Notes: generated by a model from the sequence alone, not told the origin. DNA of 64,000 bases from an uncultured Mucilaginibacter sp. (GCF_946479965.1 NZ_CAMLHX010000004.1:62001-126000), one strand, 5' to 3'; positions 45,560-55,061 are shown, numbered from the stretch's first letter. Numbers and translations: made by a program.

Positions 45560-46630
45560 TTGACCCGACTAAAATATATCATCGCGGCTGTAGCCGTCTT
45601 GCTGCAAACCACCATCCTCCTTGCCCAAGTTCCGACATATCCGCCTGTAGAGCAGGTAGCTAAGGACTTTAAAGCATTACTGCAACGCCCGTTGGTTGAT
45701 GCAAAGCCGTCGTTTACTGTTACCACCACAGACAGCATGCAGGTAGAAAAAGGCAGCATTTATACCGAGGCTACCGAGAAGATGCCCGTTGTAATTTATA
45801 AGCCTGTTATAAAAGGGCAAACCAAATTTCCGGTGGTTATTTTTCTGCATGGCACGGGTGGTAACAAAGATGCCGGCGAGGTTAAAGCAGTGTTACTGCC
45901 TTTGGTTAAACGAGGTATTATGGCAGTATCTATTGATGCCCGTTACCACGGCGATCGCATACCCGGCGGGGCGCACCGCAGTCAGGAATATGTGGAGGCG
46001 GCTTATCAGGCCTGGAAAACCAATGATGCCACGCGCCATGCCTACCCATTTTTGTATGATACCTCTTACGACCTGCTTCGGCTGGTTGATTACCTGGTTA
46101 CCCGGCCGGATGTAAATGCCGAGCGTATTGGCATGGGCGGCATATCAATGGGTGGGATAGAAACTTACATGGCAGCGGCCGTTGATCCGCGGATTAAAGT
46201 TGTTGTATTAGGCATAGCAGCGCAAAGCTTTAAATGGATTTTGGATAACAACCAATGGCAGGGCCGCGCCGGCACCATAAACGATGCCCACAAAAAGGCC
46301 GCTAAAGATATTGGCGATACCGACCTTAGCTCCGCCAATGTAAAAGCTGTTTGGGACAAAATATTGCCGGGCGTTACGGATGAGTTTGACTGCCCTTCGC
46401 TGCTGCGCCTTATCGCCCCGCGCCCTTTACTTATACTGAGTAAGGATAAAGATCCAAACAACCCTTATGGTGGTGCGCAGGTAGCTTTTGTGGCTGCAAC
46501 TAATGCTTATAAACAAAAAAACGCAAGCGCCAATCTTAACATTGTTGTTCAACCCAACCTTGCACACGTATTTAATGCCCAGGACAACTGGCTCACTGTT
46601 GAGTGGTTTTCGCGCTGGCTCTTAAAATAA
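45560..46630 (+). CDS. Secreted alpha/beta hydrolase (dienelactone-hydrolase-like)
   Basis: A 356-residue exported hydrolase. The signal peptide is about 1-24 (TRLKYIIAAVAVLLQTTILLAQ). Visible are the oxyanion region FLHGTGGNK, the nucleophile elbow GGISMGG with Ser196, a late acidic residue in LILSKDKDPNNPYGG and the His in NLAHVF. The start is a TTG at 45560: the in-frame ATG at 45377 lies inside leuS and before the leuS terminator. It is probably a periplasmic esterase or peptidase; the substrate is unknown. Confidence 0.8.
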   Translation: MTRLKYIIAAVAVLLQTTILLAQVPTYPPVEQVAKDFKALLQRPLVDAKPSFTVTTTDSMQVEKGSIYTEATEKMPVVIYKPVIKGQTKFPVVIFLHGTGGNKDAGEVKAVLLPLVKRGIMAVSIDARYHGDRIPGGAHRSQEYVEAAYQAWKTNDATRHAYPFLYDTSYDLLRLVDYLVTRPDVNAERIGMGGISMGGIETYMAAAVDPRIKVVVLGIAAQSFKWILDNNQWQGRAGTINDAHKKAAKDIGDTDLSSANVKAVWDKILPGVTDEFDCPSLLRLIAPRPLLILSKDKDPNNPYGGAQVAFVAATNAYKQKNASANLNIVVQPNLAHVFNAQDNWLTVEWFSRWLLK

Positions 46631-46647
46631 ATATCCGATATCGTTCA

Positions 46648-46680
46648 CAAAATAAGCCCCGAAATTCGGGGCTTATTTGT
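46648..46680. terminator. Bidirectional terminator between hydrolase and Pro-rich gene
   Basis: AATAAGCCCCGAA (46651-46663) is perfectly inverted at 46665-46677. It serves both convergent genes. Confidence 0.87.
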
Positions 46681-46681
46681 T

Positions 46682-47101
46682 TTATGACCTTGGCGCTGCA
46701 CCCGGTGTTGGCGTCGGCGTCGCTCCCGGCGAAACAGGATTAGGTGTTACCGGCATTGGTGCGGGCGTTGGCGTTACTCCCGGTGTTACAGGGTTCGGCG
46801 TTGCTTCCGGCATTGGTGTAGGCGTTGGTGTTACTCCCGGTGTTACAGGGTTTGGCGTTGCTCCCGGCATTGGCGTTGGTGCTGGTACTGTATTAGGATA
46901 AGGTACCGGGTTAGGCGTAACCTGTGGCGGCAACGGATTCACCTTTCCGGGTTTTGGTTTTTTAACCTCACCGGGTATGGTATCAGTGGTTGCGCTTACA
47001 TGTGGCCTGCTTAATTTCACATCCGGTTTAGCGGCTATCGCGCCGGCTGCCAACATTGCCGACACGGCTAATGCTGCTGCTATCGCACTTATCTTTTTCA
47101 T
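46682..47101 (-). CDS. Secreted Pro/Thr-rich repeat protein
   Basis: A 139-residue exported protein with a signal peptide (about 1-23, ending AIAAK). From about 58 to the end it is a run of Pro/Thr/Val-rich units such as PNPVTPGVTPTPTPMPEAT, repeated with small changes; there is no folded domain that I recognise. It may be an extended surface or periplasmic linker protein. The opposite strand gives a Gly/Val-rich open frame (46677-46901) purely because of the repeat composition. I consider the minus strand real because of its signal peptide. Confidence 0.6.
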   Translation of the reverse strand: MKKISAIAAALAVSAMLAAGAIAAKPDVKLSRPHVSATTDTIPGEVKKPKPGKVNPLPPQVTPNPVPYPNTVPAPTPMPGATPNPVTPGVTPTPTPMPEATPNPVTPGVTPTPAPMPVTPNPVSPGATPTPTPGAAPRS

Positions 47102-47243
47102 TTTATTTCCTTTCGTTTAAATATTTTAACCTAATATTTAACATATTGCCTTTGACATGGTTTCTGCTATTTTATTTTTTAATAAAACATCGGGATTATG
47201 ACCCTCCCTAGCAAATTGACAAGATGATCCTCAAACTCCTTAT

Positions 47244-47273
47244 AAAAAAAACGCCCCAATTTTCATCAGGGCG
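47244..47273 (-). terminator. Terminator after the TonB receptor/GLPGLI operon
   Basis: CGCCC (47252-47256) pairs with GGGCG (47269-47273). On the minus strand the stem is followed by a run of 8 T. Confidence 0.7.
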
Positions 47274-47301
47274 CTACATTATATGGTTTAGGTGGATATG
47301 G

Positions 47302-48069
47302 TTATAACAAAAATGCTTTATAATATAGGGGTTTGTATCCGGGGCTTACCTGTTTCATAAACTCATCAATCAGTGCACGGTAGGTTTTATTATTTACCGC
47401 TTTCCCTTTTTTAGGGGCTGCTATCTGATTTTGCGGCACAGCGGCATCTGTAACTTTTGTCGCGGTCCAGATGATGTTCTCGTGCGGAAGGGCTGCCATC
47501 AATATCATTCCCGGCAATCCACTGAACAACTCAGGCCCGCCGGATACCGGTATTTTTTCGGCGTAAAAAGCCACTACATAAATAGAATCTAAAATTAGCG
47601 CGTTTGCCCTTCGACATGAGTAACCTGCTATATCGCGGGTTTCGTCGGTAATTTTCCAATCTATTTTACGGGTACTATCTGTAAGCAGTATCTTATCGCC
47701 GTAAACATCTTTTTCAGAAACAGCCGTGCTCTTCTCCAGATCGCTGTAGATGGTGTTTATCTGCTCGCTTATAACAACGCTGTTTCCTGATCCATTTTCC
47801 GGCGGAATTGGTGTAAACAAAGTTTTATTATCACCAAATTTAAGTGTGCTTTTTAACACCCTGAACTGCGGCTGTTTTCTAATCGCTTCGTAAGCCGGTT
47901 TCATGTAATACTCATTCTCTTTGGTTATGAGGCGTGGCATTATAGCGTAAATGTTCGAGCTTTTATCATACTCTACAGTGCCCGATGTAGTGAACCGAGC
48001 ATTTTGCGCATAACAAAAGTTGCCTGCTATAACTAAAAGTATTGTGATGCTTTTTATAAATGTCTTCAT
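47302..48069 (-). CDS. GLPGLI-family protein
   Basis: A 255-residue exported protein of the Bacteroidota GLPGLI family. It has a signal peptide (about 1-21, ending CYAQ) and the naming motif FSGLPGMILMA near 190, with the typical following ENIIWTATKV. The family occurs next to TonB-dependent outer membrane receptors, and here it starts 4 bp after one. Its role is not established, possibly an accessory of the receptor. It ends at a terminator. Confidence 0.88.
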   Translation of the reverse strand: MKTFIKSITILLVIAGNFCYAQNARFTTSGTVEYDKSSNIYAIMPRLITKENEYYMKPAYEAIRKQPQFRVLKSTLKFGDNKTLFTPIPPENGSGNSVVISEQINTIYSDLEKSTAVSEKDVYGDKILLTDSTRKIDWKITDETRDIAGYSCRRANALILDSIYVVAFYAEKIPVSGGPELFSGLPGMILMAALPHENIIWTATKVTDAAVPQNQIAAPKKGKAVNNKTYRALIDEFMKQVSPGYKPLYYKAFLL

Positions 48070-48073
48070 TGTA

Positions 48074-50857
48074 TTATTTTTTTGGAGCCGCGCCCATTTT
48101 AGAAAAATCCCAGATTACAGAAAGCATGAAAAATCTTTTGATGGTAGTGTAAGTATTTTGTGTGATCCTCGATCCGTTGGTGCCTCTGCTAAAGCCATTG
48201 TTTTGATTCAATACGTCGTTTAACGTCGCCGTTAGTTTCAGGCTTTTATCTTTCAATAAGGTTTTATTTATAGTGGCGTTCCATATAAACGTGGTGTTGC
48301 TTTGGTCAAAAGTTTGCGTTTTGCTGGTGTAATTATAGCTCATGTCAGATGTGATCTGGAAATCGGCGGGCAAATACCAACCCAGGTAAGCGTTGCCATT
48401 AATTCTGTAGCCGTTGTTGTTAATATTTTGCTGTAAAGATGTTTTACTGATGTTATAACTTGGCCCACCATATAAATAGATGTCATATTTCTTAGCCTCG
48501 TATTTACTAAAGCTTAGATAAGGTGAGAAAGATGAGCCATTTGTTGTATTCAACACATTATTAACCATATTATAATTTACGTTTTTACTAATGCTTGAGC
48601 CTAACGTAACATTTATACCGAGTAATTTACGGCTTGCTTCGGCGGTTAAGCTATAGTTATAAGGTGTTTGGCCAATATTAACAGATTGAATGGTACTCTT
48701 ACCGTTTGCATCTGTTGTGTTGTTACTAACAATCTGGTTGGTGATAAATGAATAGTTGCCTGATAAATAAAACTGTTGTCCGCTTAAGGCTTTATAACTG
48801 GTATAGTAAACGTTGAAATTGTTTCTGAAAGATGGTTTCAGATCAGGGTTACCTACAACCTGGTTTAGTGGGTCATTGTTATTACGTATAGGTTGTAATT
48901 GGGATAATGATGGCTGAGTAGTTGAACCATTATAGCCTACCCTGAAACTTGACTGCGTACCCAGGCGATATTGATAGGTCATTTGCGGCATCCAGTTAAT
49001 AAAATGGCGTTCATATCTTTTAGCCGTTAACTCATTTATCTGTTTAAACTGTACGTCAGACGCCCTGGTGCCAAAATTCAGTGTGGTTTTTCCTTTAACA
49101 TAATTAAGGATGGCACCTGCCTGATGAGCCAGTTGATTAAGTGTGAAATTGTTACTAAATGTTGGATCCAACTGATCATACTGACCGCTGCCTGATTTAT
49201 TATAAGTACGCTGATCAGACTTCGCATCAGTAAGGGTTAAACCATAATTAAGCACCAAAGACAGCGCTTTAGTAAAGGGCTCTGAATAAGTAAAATTTGT
49301 ATTAAACGTATTGGTGTTACTTGTGGCAGGTTTATACTGATCCACCTGCTCATTGCTTTTAACGCCGGTAACAGGGTCATAGGTGTCTAAATTTGTATGT
49401 AAACTCCCCTTCTGAGTGCCCTTATCAATAGCGTTGCTAAACAACGCCGAGAATGTACGGCCCTTCTTTTTTAGCTTTTTTGTGTAAAACGCGCTCGCGT
49501 TCATCAGCCGCTGATCTGTCTCATTGATATTTGTGCGGGTTTGATAATTGAGGAGCTTGCTTGTGCCGGTATATCCAATATCTGTATTTGTTATATCTAA
49601 ATAATCAGTCTGTTGCTTTGAATGTCTCAATGTGCCATCAACTACTATCTTCAAGGTAGCAGAGGTATCAATGGTCCATAAATAGGTAGCATCCAGCTTT
49701 TGTCTGTAAGCTGAGCGATTAAATTTTTGATCAGAACTACTGTTATTTACACGGTCGGGTAGATTATTCTGCGTTAATGTGTTGGCAGTACCATTTACAT
49801 CTACCTGTCCAATTTTGTAGTTGGTGTTAATACTGTGCTTGTCTTTAGCCCATTTATTATCATAATGCGCCCCACCTGAAATTGCCGTAGGAATACCCCG
49901 TCCATCATAAGACAGATCGTTTCCACCACCTGATATCATAATTCCGCCACCGTCCATTACGGTAACGTTGCCACCATCCCCAAACTTCTGTGCGTCATCT
50001 GATCCCAAACTTGTTTTACCGGTATTGGCTGCAATGCCATAAACGGCAAATTTCTCCTTCCCCTGAAATTTATTAAAACCTACCTGACCGGTGTAAAAAT
50101 CGTTATTACCTATACCGCCGTATAGCTTACCAAAATAGCCGTTTTTTTTATCCTCGCGTAAAACCACGTTCATGGTGCGGGTTTTCTGCCCGTCATCAAT
50201 ACCGGTAAAGGTAGCCTGGTCGCTCTTTTTGTCGTACATCTGTACCTCCTTTACCATGTCGGCTCTCAGGTTTTTGGTAACTAAGGTCGGGTCATCGCCA
50301 AAAAACTCTTCCCCATCAACCAAAAACTTGCTTACTGTTTGTCCGTTGGCGGTTACTTTACCGTCTTTATCTACCTGTATCCCAGGGAATTGTTTTATCA
50401 GGTCCTCCACCTTGGCATTAGGCTGCACCACATAGGCCGAGGCGTTAAATACAGTGGTATCACCTTTAATTTTTATAGCTGTTGGCGTGGCCTTTATAAC
50501 AATGTCCTGCAATATTTTTGATTTGAGCAGCATTTTGATCTTGCCAAAATCTTGCGTAGGGTTGGCGGCACTTAGCGTGAAAGAATCTGAATAATCTGCA
50601 TACTCCGGGTAAGTTATGAGAATGAGATATTTACCTGCCGGCAAATTGTTTATTGCGAATTTTCCTTCCTGGTCGGCACGGGTAAACTTAACCATTATGG
50701 AGTCCTTTGCGCGCAAAACAAGCGCCGCTGCATTATGTAATTTGCTTGCAGCAGCGGTATCGGCCACACTACCTTTTACAGAAAAAGCATTTTGAGCTTT
50801 AGACGAAAAAGAGAGCAGCAGCAGAAAAGAAAAAATTGTGTAAAGTATAAGTTTCAT
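48074..50857 (-). CDS. TonB-dependent receptor-like outer membrane beta-barrel protein
   Basis: A 927-residue outer membrane protein. It has a signal peptide (about 1-21, ending SKAQ), a carboxypeptidase-regulatory-like beta-sandwich domain (about 24-115, FSVKGSVADTAAASKLHNA), a plug-like domain (about 130-230, VEDLIKQFPGIQVDKDGKV, FLVDGEEFFGDDP), and a long beta-barrel of the PF14905 type. The family exports or imports ligands with TonB energy, or acts in surface assembly. The substrate is unknown. It forms an operon with the GLPGLI gene; the promoter region carries a candidate LytTR site. Confidence 0.9.
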   Translation of the reverse strand: MKLILYTIFSFLLLLSFSSKAQNAFSVKGSVADTAAASKLHNAAALVLRAKDSIMVKFTRADQEGKFAINNLPAGKYLILITYPEYADYSDSFTLSAANPTQDFGKIKMLLKSKILQDIVIKATPTAIKIKGDTTVFNASAYVVQPNAKVEDLIKQFPGIQVDKDGKVTANGQTVSKFLVDGEEFFGDDPTLVTKNLRADMVKEVQMYDKKSDQATFTGIDDGQKTRTMNVVLREDKKNGYFGKLYGGIGNNDFYTGQVGFNKFQGKEKFAVYGIAANTGKTSLGSDDAQKFGDGGNVTVMDGGGIMISGGGNDLSYDGRGIPTAISGGAHYDNKWAKDKHSINTNYKIGQVDVNGTANTLTQNNLPDRVNNSSSDQKFNRSAYRQKLDATYLWTIDTSATLKIVVDGTLRHSKQQTDYLDITNTDIGYTGTSKLLNYQTRTNINETDQRLMNASAFYTKKLKKKGRTFSALFSNAIDKGTQKGSLHTNLDTYDPVTGVKSNEQVDQYKPATSNTNTFNTNFTYSEPFTKALSLVLNYGLTLTDAKSDQRTYNKSGSGQYDQLDPTFSNNFTLNQLAHQAGAILNYVKGKTTLNFGTRASDVQFKQINELTAKRYERHFINWMPQMTYQYRLGTQSSFRVGYNGSTTQPSLSQLQPIRNNNDPLNQVVGNPDLKPSFRNNFNVYYTSYKALSGQQFYLSGNYSFITNQIVSNNTTDANGKSTIQSVNIGQTPYNYSLTAEASRKLLGINVTLGSSISKNVNYNMVNNVLNTTNGSSFSPYLSFSKYEAKKYDIYLYGGPSYNISKTSLQQNINNNGYRINGNAYLGWYLPADFQITSDMSYNYTSKTQTFDQSNTTFIWNATINKTLLKDKSLKLTATLNDVLNQNNGFSRGTNGSRITQNTYTTIKRFFMLSVIWDFSKMGAAPKK

Positions 50858-50971
50858 ATTAGGTTGTGGGTTGTACGAATATAACTAAGGTTTTAGGAAA
50901 ATATTATGCGGGGCTTAGGTTTTAACATAAATTAACACAGTTTAACAGAATTTTTACAGTTGATATAAGGC

Positions 50972-51037
50972 TAAAAGTACCGCGGTAAGACGGAAAGTTT
51001 TAATAAGTGTTACGAATACACCGAAAAAAGGGATGAA
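50972..51037 (-). promoter_or_regulatory. Third copy of the direct-repeat promoter architecture, upstream of the TonB receptor
   Basis: On the minus strand TTCATCCCT (51037-51029) and TTCGTAACA (51016-51008) form a direct repeat with a 12-bp spacer. Exactly 28 bp follow before TACTTTTA (50979-50972). Half-site matches to TTCATCCCA are 8/9 and 6/9, so this copy is weaker than the other two, but the spacing is the same. The receptor ATG is about 115 bp downstream. The rest of the 387-bp gap (50858-51244) shows no gene. Confidence 0.5.
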
Positions 51038-51244
51038 TTTTAAAGATGATCTGTGCAAACCCCATTTTCAATTAAATAACAAAGCCCCTAATGCAAATTT
51101 GTGCCACAATGCTTCTTTTTATGACTGTCAGCTATTTACATATAATTTTACCAAATTTATTGTGCGGTTACGCAACAGCGCATGTACGGATATGATACAG
51201 TTTTTGAGCGGCGGGATCTTAGAAAAAAAGCGCAACTTTGTGAT

Positions 51245-51955
51245 ATGCCCCATGGAACATTGTTTTTGATCCCCGTGCCGCTTGCAGAAAACGCTGCGGC
51301 CAAAACATTCACCCCTTACCTGGTTGATACCATAAACAGTATAAAGGAATATATAGTTGAAAACGAGAAGACCGCCCGCCGGTTTTTAAAGGAAGCGGGC
51401 CTTAAAACGCCACAAAGCGAGTTGGTAATCCACGATTACGGCAAGCATAACCGCGATAACATTAAAGATTTTTTTAAAGGTTTGCTCACAGGTAAAGATC
51501 TTCGCCTGATGAGCGAGGCAGGCTGCCCCGGTATAGCTGATCCGGGAGCTGAAATAGTGGCAGCAGCGCACCAACGAGGCATAAAGGTAGTACCGCTAGT
51601 TGGGCCAAGTTCTATTTTGCTGGCGCTGATGGCCTCGGGTTTCAATGGACAAAGCTTTGCTTTCCAGGGATATTTGCCTATTGATAAGGCACTGCGATCA
51701 AAAAAGATAAAGGAACTGGAAAGTTTTGCCACACGGTTTGATCAAACCCAGCTGTTTATTGAAACACCATTCAGAAATAATACCCTCCTGGATGACATTG
51801 TAAAAACCGCGCAGCCTAAAACGCGCCTGTGTATTGCCTGCAATCTTACTGCTGCCGATGAGTTTGTGCAAACAAAAACCGTTGCCGATTGGCAAAAGCA
51901 AGTGCCCGATCTGCATAAAAAACCAACCATTTTTATACTAGCACGTTCCTTATAA
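51245..51955 (+). CDS. RsmI-like SAM-dependent methyltransferase
   Basis: A 236-residue tetrapyrrole-methylase-fold protein related to RsmI, which 2'-O-methylates C1402 of 16S rRNA. Visible are GTLFLIPVPL at the start, LMSEAGCPGIADPGAEIV (SAM loop), PLVGPSSILLALMASG, and ETPFRNNTLL. It is shorter at its N terminus and more divergent than canonical RsmI, so it may be the second Bacteroidota paralog with another target. The ATG at 51245 begins the fold. The monooxygenase gene starts directly after its stop codon. Confidence 0.82.
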   Translation: MPHGTLFLIPVPLAENAAAKTFTPYLVDTINSIKEYIVENEKTARRFLKEAGLKTPQSELVIHDYGKHNRDNIKDFFKGLLTGKDLRLMSEAGCPGIADPGAEIVAAAHQRGIKVVPLVGPSSILLALMASGFNGQSFAFQGYLPIDKALRSKKIKELESFATRFDQTQLFIETPFRNNTLLDDIVKTAQPKTRLCIACNLTAADEFVQTKTVADWQKQVPDLHKKPTIFILARSL

Positions 51956-53557
51956 GTGTTAATTACAGCGCAGCATACCAAAGTATTAATAGTAGGCGCG
52001 GGTCCATCGGGGTTAATGATGGCTGCCCAACTGCTTCGGCATGGTGTTATTCCGGTAATTATTGATATTAAACAAGGACCGACAAATCAATCCAAAGCGT
52101 TAGCGGTGCAGGCCCGTTCGTTAGAGATATACCGGCAGATGGGCATTGTTGAAAGGGCTTTGCAAGGTGGCAAACAGGCCAATGGCATGGTGCTGCACCA
52201 GGAAGGCAAAAAGGTGACATCAATTTCTTTGACAGATGTAGGCAAGCAGCAAACGCCCTTCCCTTTTGTGCACCTGTACCAGCAAAGCAAAAATGAACGC
52301 CTGCTGCTTGATTTCCTTACCCAAAACTGCTGCCCTGTTTACTGGGATACAACGCTGACATCCTTAAAGCAAACTGCGCAACAAGTGGACGTTGAACTCC
52401 AGTCGGGAGGAGATACTACAACCCTAACTTGTCAGATCGTTGTTGGGGCAGATGGAGCGCGCAGCGTTGTACGTAAACAATCAAATATTCCGTTTACCGG
52501 AGACACTTATGCCAACGAATTTTTTTTGGCCGACCTTGAACTGGATAATAAAGAGCTAACAGGCAAACAAGTAGCCTTATATCGCGGTAAGACAGGTTTA
52601 TCGGCGTTTTTTCCACTGCCTGAGCACAATAGCTACCGCATAATTGGCAACATCCCACCGGCAAGCGAAGGTAAGCCTGATCTGCAACTCCAAGAGGTGT
52701 TGCCGCATTTAAGCGCGCTTACCGGGTTAGCTATTAATGTAGTGAACGAAAATTGGTTCACTACCTATAAACTGCACCACCGCATGGCAGATAAATTCAG
52801 GCAGGGGCGTTGTTTTTTAATTGGCGATGCCGCGCATATCCACTCGCCGGTCGGCGGGCAGGGCATGAACACCGGCTTGCAGGACGCGTATAACCTGGGC
52901 TGGAAACTGGCCGGAGTTGTTAACGGGCAATTAAAAGAAACCATACTGGACAGCTATGCCGCCGAGCGTATGCCCATAGCTAAAACGCTGCTCAATACAA
53001 CCGACAGGCTTTTTAAGATGATCATATCAACCAACTGGTTCATCGTGTTTTTTAACAAGTGGATAATGCCTAAAGCGACGGCACTGATCTGGAAAAGTGA
53101 GCGCCTGCGCGGGGAGTTCTTTAAGCGGGTGGCACAGATCAATACCTCTTATCGCGACAGCAATATAAACCTGAACCTTAGCACAGCCAAAAAAATTAAA
53201 GCAGGCGATCGCCTGCCTTATTTAAAGGTATTTGATGAGAAAAAACAGGAAGAAACCGACCTGCACCAATGGTGCGCCAAGCCCGGCTTTACTTTGATGG
53301 TATTTGGTAAATTACAAGAGATAGACCTTTTTACCCTGGCTAAATGGATAACCCAAAACTATTCCGGCCTTAATTTTTATTACCTGCCGCCATCGGCAAA
53401 GAACACAGAAGTATTCAGCGTTTTTGAAATAGGTGAAGAACGAAAAAAAGCACTGATAATACGCCCCGATATGCATATTGGCTTTTTAAACGACGTGGTT
53501 GATATTGATATGATGGACAATTACCTCCGCAATATCTTGGGCATGATCACCTTATAA
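51956..53557 (+). CDS. FAD-dependent monooxygenase (PheA/TfdB/UbiH-like)
   Basis: A 533-residue flavoprotein hydroxylase. It has the dinucleotide motif VGAGPSGLMMA near the start, the DG motif VVGADGARSVVRK (about 160) and the GD motif FLIGDAAHIHSPVGGQGMN (about 290). The C-terminal part (about 410-533) is thioredoxin-like, as in PheA/TfdB-type aromatic hydroxylases. Start is a GTG at 51956, immediately after the methyltransferase stop, so translation is coupled. The substrate is probably an aromatic or polyketide-like ring; which one is unknown. Its end overlaps the convergent T9SS gene by 11 bp. Confidence 0.9.
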   Translation: MLITAQHTKVLIVGAGPSGLMMAAQLLRHGVIPVIIDIKQGPTNQSKALAVQARSLEIYRQMGIVERALQGGKQANGMVLHQEGKKVTSISLTDVGKQQTPFPFVHLYQQSKNERLLLDFLTQNCCPVYWDTTLTSLKQTAQQVDVELQSGGDTTTLTCQIVVGADGARSVVRKQSNIPFTGDTYANEFFLADLELDNKELTGKQVALYRGKTGLSAFFPLPEHNSYRIIGNIPPASEGKPDLQLQEVLPHLSALTGLAINVVNENWFTTYKLHHRMADKFRQGRCFLIGDAAHIHSPVGGQGMNTGLQDAYNLGWKLAGVVNGQLKETILDSYAAERMPIAKTLLNTTDRLFKMIISTNWFIVFFNKWIMPKATALIWKSERLRGEFFKRVAQINTSYRDSNINLNLSTAKKIKAGDRLPYLKVFDEKKQEETDLHQWCAKPGFTLMVFGKLQEIDLFTLAKWITQNYSGLNFYYLPPSAKNTEVFSVFEIGEERKKALIIRPDMHIGFLNDVVDIDMMDNYLRNILGMITL

Positions 53558-55061
53558 CCGTGACCGATCCGGATACTTTAAGATTATTTAAGTTAAGATC
53601 TACAATATAATAGTAACTACCCGCGGGTACATTTTTGCCCTTATAAGTGCCATCCCAGGGCGAAGCGCTCCCTCCAATACTTTTAAAAATAAGCTGACCG
53701 TTGCGATTGTATATCTGCGTTATCGCATCAGGATAAGTGTTAAGGCCGCGAATAAACCAGGTGTCATTAATGCCATCCGCATTGGGTGTAAAGGTGTTAG
53801 CTATTATAAGATCATCAGCTACTAAAACTGTTACCCGGCTTTCGCGGGAAATCCCGCAGGTATTTGCATCCGGGTTTGACCTAAGGATGTACGTAGTAGT
53901 TACATTGGGCGATGCCAGTGGGTTTAATACCGTAGTACTGCTTAACGAGCTGATATCGCCACCGGGTTCCACCTCCCAATGAAAATCAGTAGAGTTGGTG
54001 CTGCCCAGCAATTGAATAGGGGCAAGGCCGCGCAGGTATAGTTTGTTTCCATCTGGGTTGGCATTTGCATTAACTATCACCACGGGCTTTACCCATACAG
54101 TTAACTCGTTGGTTACTACACTGCAAGAAAAGGAGCCTAATTTGTCGGGGGGGGCAGACGCCGCCCGGTAACGGTACATTCCCGCGACAGTTTCGGATGT
54201 AAATGAAAGATTAGTTGACGTGGCGCCCGGGATATCTGCCCATAACCCGTCGTTTAATTTACGCTGCCACTTTATATCATTACCTGCGGTTGGCGTGGTT
54301 GCAGTAGCCGAGAACGGCTGCGGGGTGTCAGCACAAACTTCTTGATAGGTAGGATTACCGCTGTCGAAAGCAGCATCTATTCTCTGGCCCATGGCATTAA
54401 CGGTAATATCATCAATGGCAAGATCATCCATGCCGGTACCGCCCGGGGTTTTGCTTATTATGAATACTTTTACTGAACCGACGCCGGCCGGACACGTAAA
54501 ATTCATGGTGGGGTGCACCCAATCTGCATCAGTCGGGTTCTGACTTAGCTGAGTAACCGGCCCGTAAGGAATTTCAAGAATAGTTGCGCCCGTTGTTGTT
54601 GCTGTAGGGGCCTCTACAACCCTTAAAATTAATTCGGGGGGAGTTCCTCCTGGCGTTCGCGTTAAGTTGAGTAAATAGGCGCCAAACTCATAGCTTGTAC
54701 CGGCACATAAACCATTCGCCCGATACTCAAACAGCACCTCAAAACCATTGGTGCGGGTTCTTGCTATCATCATGTATCCGTTATTGCCATCGCCTATAGT
54801 ATGGTCGGTAGTTGGCCACCAAATGGCTGGCGCTACATTGGTGTTATTAAGCACAGTATAAGACCCTATGGGCGGCACATCTGCGTTAGTAAAGGTGTAG
54901 TTATTAATGCCCGGTACTTCGGGGCCGTGAACGGAAGAGCCCGCGCCAAAAGTGAAATTCATTACCGGATCGCCCAGGCCGTTTTGTGCCTGCGAGTTTA
55001 CAGCTGTAAAGAAAAGTATTACTGAGGCAACTATTAAACTAACGAGGGGTTTTCTAAACAT
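53547..55061 (-). CDS. T9SS cargo protein with gliding-motility-type C-terminal (type B) sorting domain
   Basis: A 504-residue secreted protein. It has a signal peptide (about 1-26, ending SQAQ), a lectin/CUB-like beta-sandwich (about 30-220), an Ig-like/PKD-like middle (about 230-400), and a C-terminal domain of about 85 residues starting IIANTFTPNADGINDTWFI and ending in VTVIR. That C-terminal form (type B, CHU_C) directs export by the type IX system and attachment to the surface. ATG 55061 is chosen for the signal peptide. The cargo's ligand is unknown. Confidence 0.88.
   Translation of the reverse strand: MFRKPLVSLIVASVILFFTAVNSQAQNGLGDPVMNFTFGAGSSVHGPEVPGINNYTFTNADVPPIGSYTVLNNTNVAPAIWWPTTDHTIGDGNNGYMMIARTRTNGFEVLFEYRANGLCAGTSYEFGAYLLNLTRTPGGTPPELILRVVEAPTATTTGATILEIPYGPVTQLSQNPTDADWVHPTMNFTCPAGVGSVKVFIISKTPGGTGMDDLAIDDITVNAMGQRIDAAFDSGNPTYQEVCADTPQPFSATATTPTAGNDIKWQRKLNDGLWADIPGATSTNLSFTSETVAGMYRYRAASAPPDKLGSFSCSVVTNELTVWVKPVVIVNANANPDGNKLYLRGLAPIQLLGSTNSTDFHWEVEPGGDISSLSSTTVLNPLASPNVTTTYILRSNPDANTCGISRESRVTVLVADDLIIANTFTPNADGINDTWFIRGLNTYPDAITQIYNRNGQLIFKSIGGSASPWDGTYKGKNVPAGSYYYIVDLNLNNLKVSGSVTVIR

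Noticed and set aside
46677..46901. Gly/Val-rich plus-strand open frame opposite the Pro/Thr-rich gene
   Set aside because: It is the complement of the repeat; no signal peptide or promoter supports it. The minus-strand frame has a clear signal peptide.
51033..51269. 78-codon plus-strand open frame upstream of the RsmI-like gene
   Set aside because: It overlaps the RsmI-like start in another frame, has no recognised domain, and covers the predicted promoter of the TonB receptor.
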